Source: CAZKVJ01 sp964556225 (GTDB taxonomy: Bacteria; Actinomycetota; Acidimicrobiia; Acidimicrobiales; Ilumatobacteraceae). Taken from it: a stretch of 31,760 nucleotides of DNA. Of this stretch, positions 30,692 through 31,760 are shown one piece after another. Each line of letters opens with the position of its first letter. Position 1 is the first letter of the stretch. The stretch is taken from NCBI GenBank assembly GCA_964556225.1, contig CAZKVJ010000029.1, positions 1-31,760 on the forward strand, given 5' to 3'. Made by a program: the position numbers and the translations under genes. The notes under the pieces were generated by a model, which saw only the letters and a list, made by a program, of their open reading frames with translations, did no database searches and was not told the DNA's origin.

Positions 30692-31760
30692 TCAGCCGGC
30701 GGCGCCGTGGGCGAGCAGGCCCTGGTGGGCGTGCTCGTGCAGGGTCTGTTCGGCCTCGTGGTGGGCCGGCATCAGGTCGAACACGACGTGGCGCACCGTG
30801 CCGGTGAAGGCGTACGGCGCTCGGTCCTCGTAGTCGAGGTCGACGACGAGACCGTTGTCGCGCCCGACGTCCATGCCCGAGTACGACGAGAAGGTGATCG
30901 GCACCGTTCGCGGCATCGTGCCCGAGCCGATCGGCTCGTCGTTGGCGTACAGCGTCACCGTGCCGCCGCTGCCCGGCGTGGGCTGCTCGCTCTCGAAGAG
31001 CATCTTCACGGTCACGTCGCCGGTGGGGATCGGGCGGTCCGAGACCTGCTTGTAGGTCTCGACGCCGAGCAGCGAGTATGTGTGGCGCAGCGTGCCGTCG
31101 CTCGCGACCCACAGGGCGTAGCCGCCGATGAAGTCGGCGTTGGCGACGATCACCCCTTCGGCCCCGCCCTCGGGGACGTGCAGCTCGGCCTCGATCGCGT
31201 ACGAGCGCCCGTAGATGCGCGGCACCATGCCCCGCTGCACGTTCTGGACGTCGCCGGCGAACGTGTGCCGGGTGACGGTGGGCATCGGCGGCAGGATGCC
31301 GAACATCACGCTGGCACCGCCCCAGAGCGGCAGCACGCGGTTCCGGTCGGCCTCCGCCCACCACAGCTGACGAAGCTCTTCGACCTTGTCGGGGTGCTCG
31401 GCGGCCATGTCGTGGGCCTGGGAGAAGTCGTCCGGCAGGTAGTAGAGCTCCCAGCCGACGTCGCGGTCGGGATCCCATCCGGACCCGGGGCCGAACTGAC
31501 GCAGGGTCTCGGGGGAGAAGTCCCACGGGATGCGGTTCGGGCGCGATGCCGCCCACCAGCCGTCCTTGTACATGGCCCGGCTCCCGAACATCTCGAAGTA
31601 CTGGCTCGTGTGGCACTCGGGCGCGTCGGCGGCGGCGAACGTGGACAGGAAGCTGGTGCCGTCCATCGGCTCTTGGGCGATACCGTCGACGGCCGTCGGC
31701 TCGGGCAGCCCGGCCGCTTCGAGGATCGTCGGGGCCACGTCGATGCAGTGGGTGAACTGG
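30692..31760 (-). CDS. Arylsulfatase, C-terminal part (runs off the window)
   Basis: At least 356 residues; the start lies beyond base 31760. The visible part begins near the end of the sulfatase alkaline-phosphatase-like domain (THCIDVAPTILEAAGLPEP, then the EPMDGTSFLSTF and HTSQYFEMFGSRAMYKDGW segments) and continues into a beta-rich C-terminal domain. The pattern matches the large actinobacterial and proteobacterial arylsulfatases of about 750-800 residues. The catalytic formylglycine motif (C/S-x-P-x-R) would be upstream, outside the window, so activity cannot be judged. The enzyme would hydrolyse sulfate esters. The stop faces the cupin gene across the 35-nt hairpin. Confidence 0.92.
   Translation of the reverse strand, partial: QFTHCIDVAPTILEAAGLPEPTAVDGIAQEPMDGTSFLSTFAAADAPECHTSQYFEMFGSRAMYKDGWWAASRPNRIPWDFSPETLRQFGPGSGWDPDRDVGWELYYLPDDFSQAHDMAAEHPDKVEELRQLWWAEADRNRVLPLWGGASVMFGILPPMPTVTRHTFAGDVQNVQRGMVPRIYGRSYAIEAELHVPEGGAEGVIVANADFIGGYALWVASDGTLRHTYSLLGVETYKQVSDRPIPTGDVTVKMLFESEQPTPGSGGTVTLYANDEPIGSGTMPRTVPITFSSYSGMDVGRDNGLVVDLDYEDRAPYAFTGTVRHVVFDLMPAHHEAEQTLHEHAHQGLLAHGAAG

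Overview
The window is very GC-rich bacterial chromosome with dense gene packing. It looks like an actinobacterium outside the mycobacteria, possibly Acidimicrobiia-like. The evidence is a phosphatidylinositol/PIM lipid gene set, an F420-type luciferase-like oxidoreductase, and many start codons lying 6-9 nt behind a TANNNT -10 box, as in actinobacterial leaderless genes. The class assignment is inference; no rRNA gene is present.

Layout. 0-19 kb is a stretched version of a cluster known from mycobacteria (thrS, HIT, pgsA, acyltransferase, pimA, pdxS, pdxT, yebC). Here it is interrupted by: a small membrane protein; a reverse-strand EF-G-like GTPase with a coupled small protein; a P-type ATPase / PPK2 / ClC block; a reverse-strand LLM oxidoreductase; and an M48-fold protein that has lost its zinc site, followed by a DUF3048 lipoprotein. 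19-22.4 kb (minus) carries a deletion-scarred MFS pseudogene, a dimethylglycine/sarcosine-dehydrogenase-like flavoprotein and tRNA-Gly(UCC). 22.5-27.4 kb (minus) is a tightly coupled five-gene operon: ferric-reductase-like membrane flavohaem protein, FMN-binding protein, response regulator, histidine kinase and ApbE. It reads as an extracytosolic flavin electron-transfer system with its own two-component regulator. 27.5-30.6 kb (plus) has a SulP/STAS transporter remnant, a YihY-type membrane protein, a small lipoprotein, a second PPK2 and a cupin. The window ends inside an arylsulfatase (minus).

Repeats. A 49-bp nearly perfect palindrome lies upstream of pdxS, and its last 31 bases recur exactly at the window start, upstream of thrS. 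A different 35-nt hairpin occurs twice, each time between convergent genes. I see no CRISPR array, IS element, integrase or prophage gene.

Best leads: the dispersed palindrome, the zinc-less M48 protein beside pimA, the ATPase-PPK2-ClC unit, the self-regulated flavinylation operon, and two transporter genes decayed by internal deletions without a visible mobile element.
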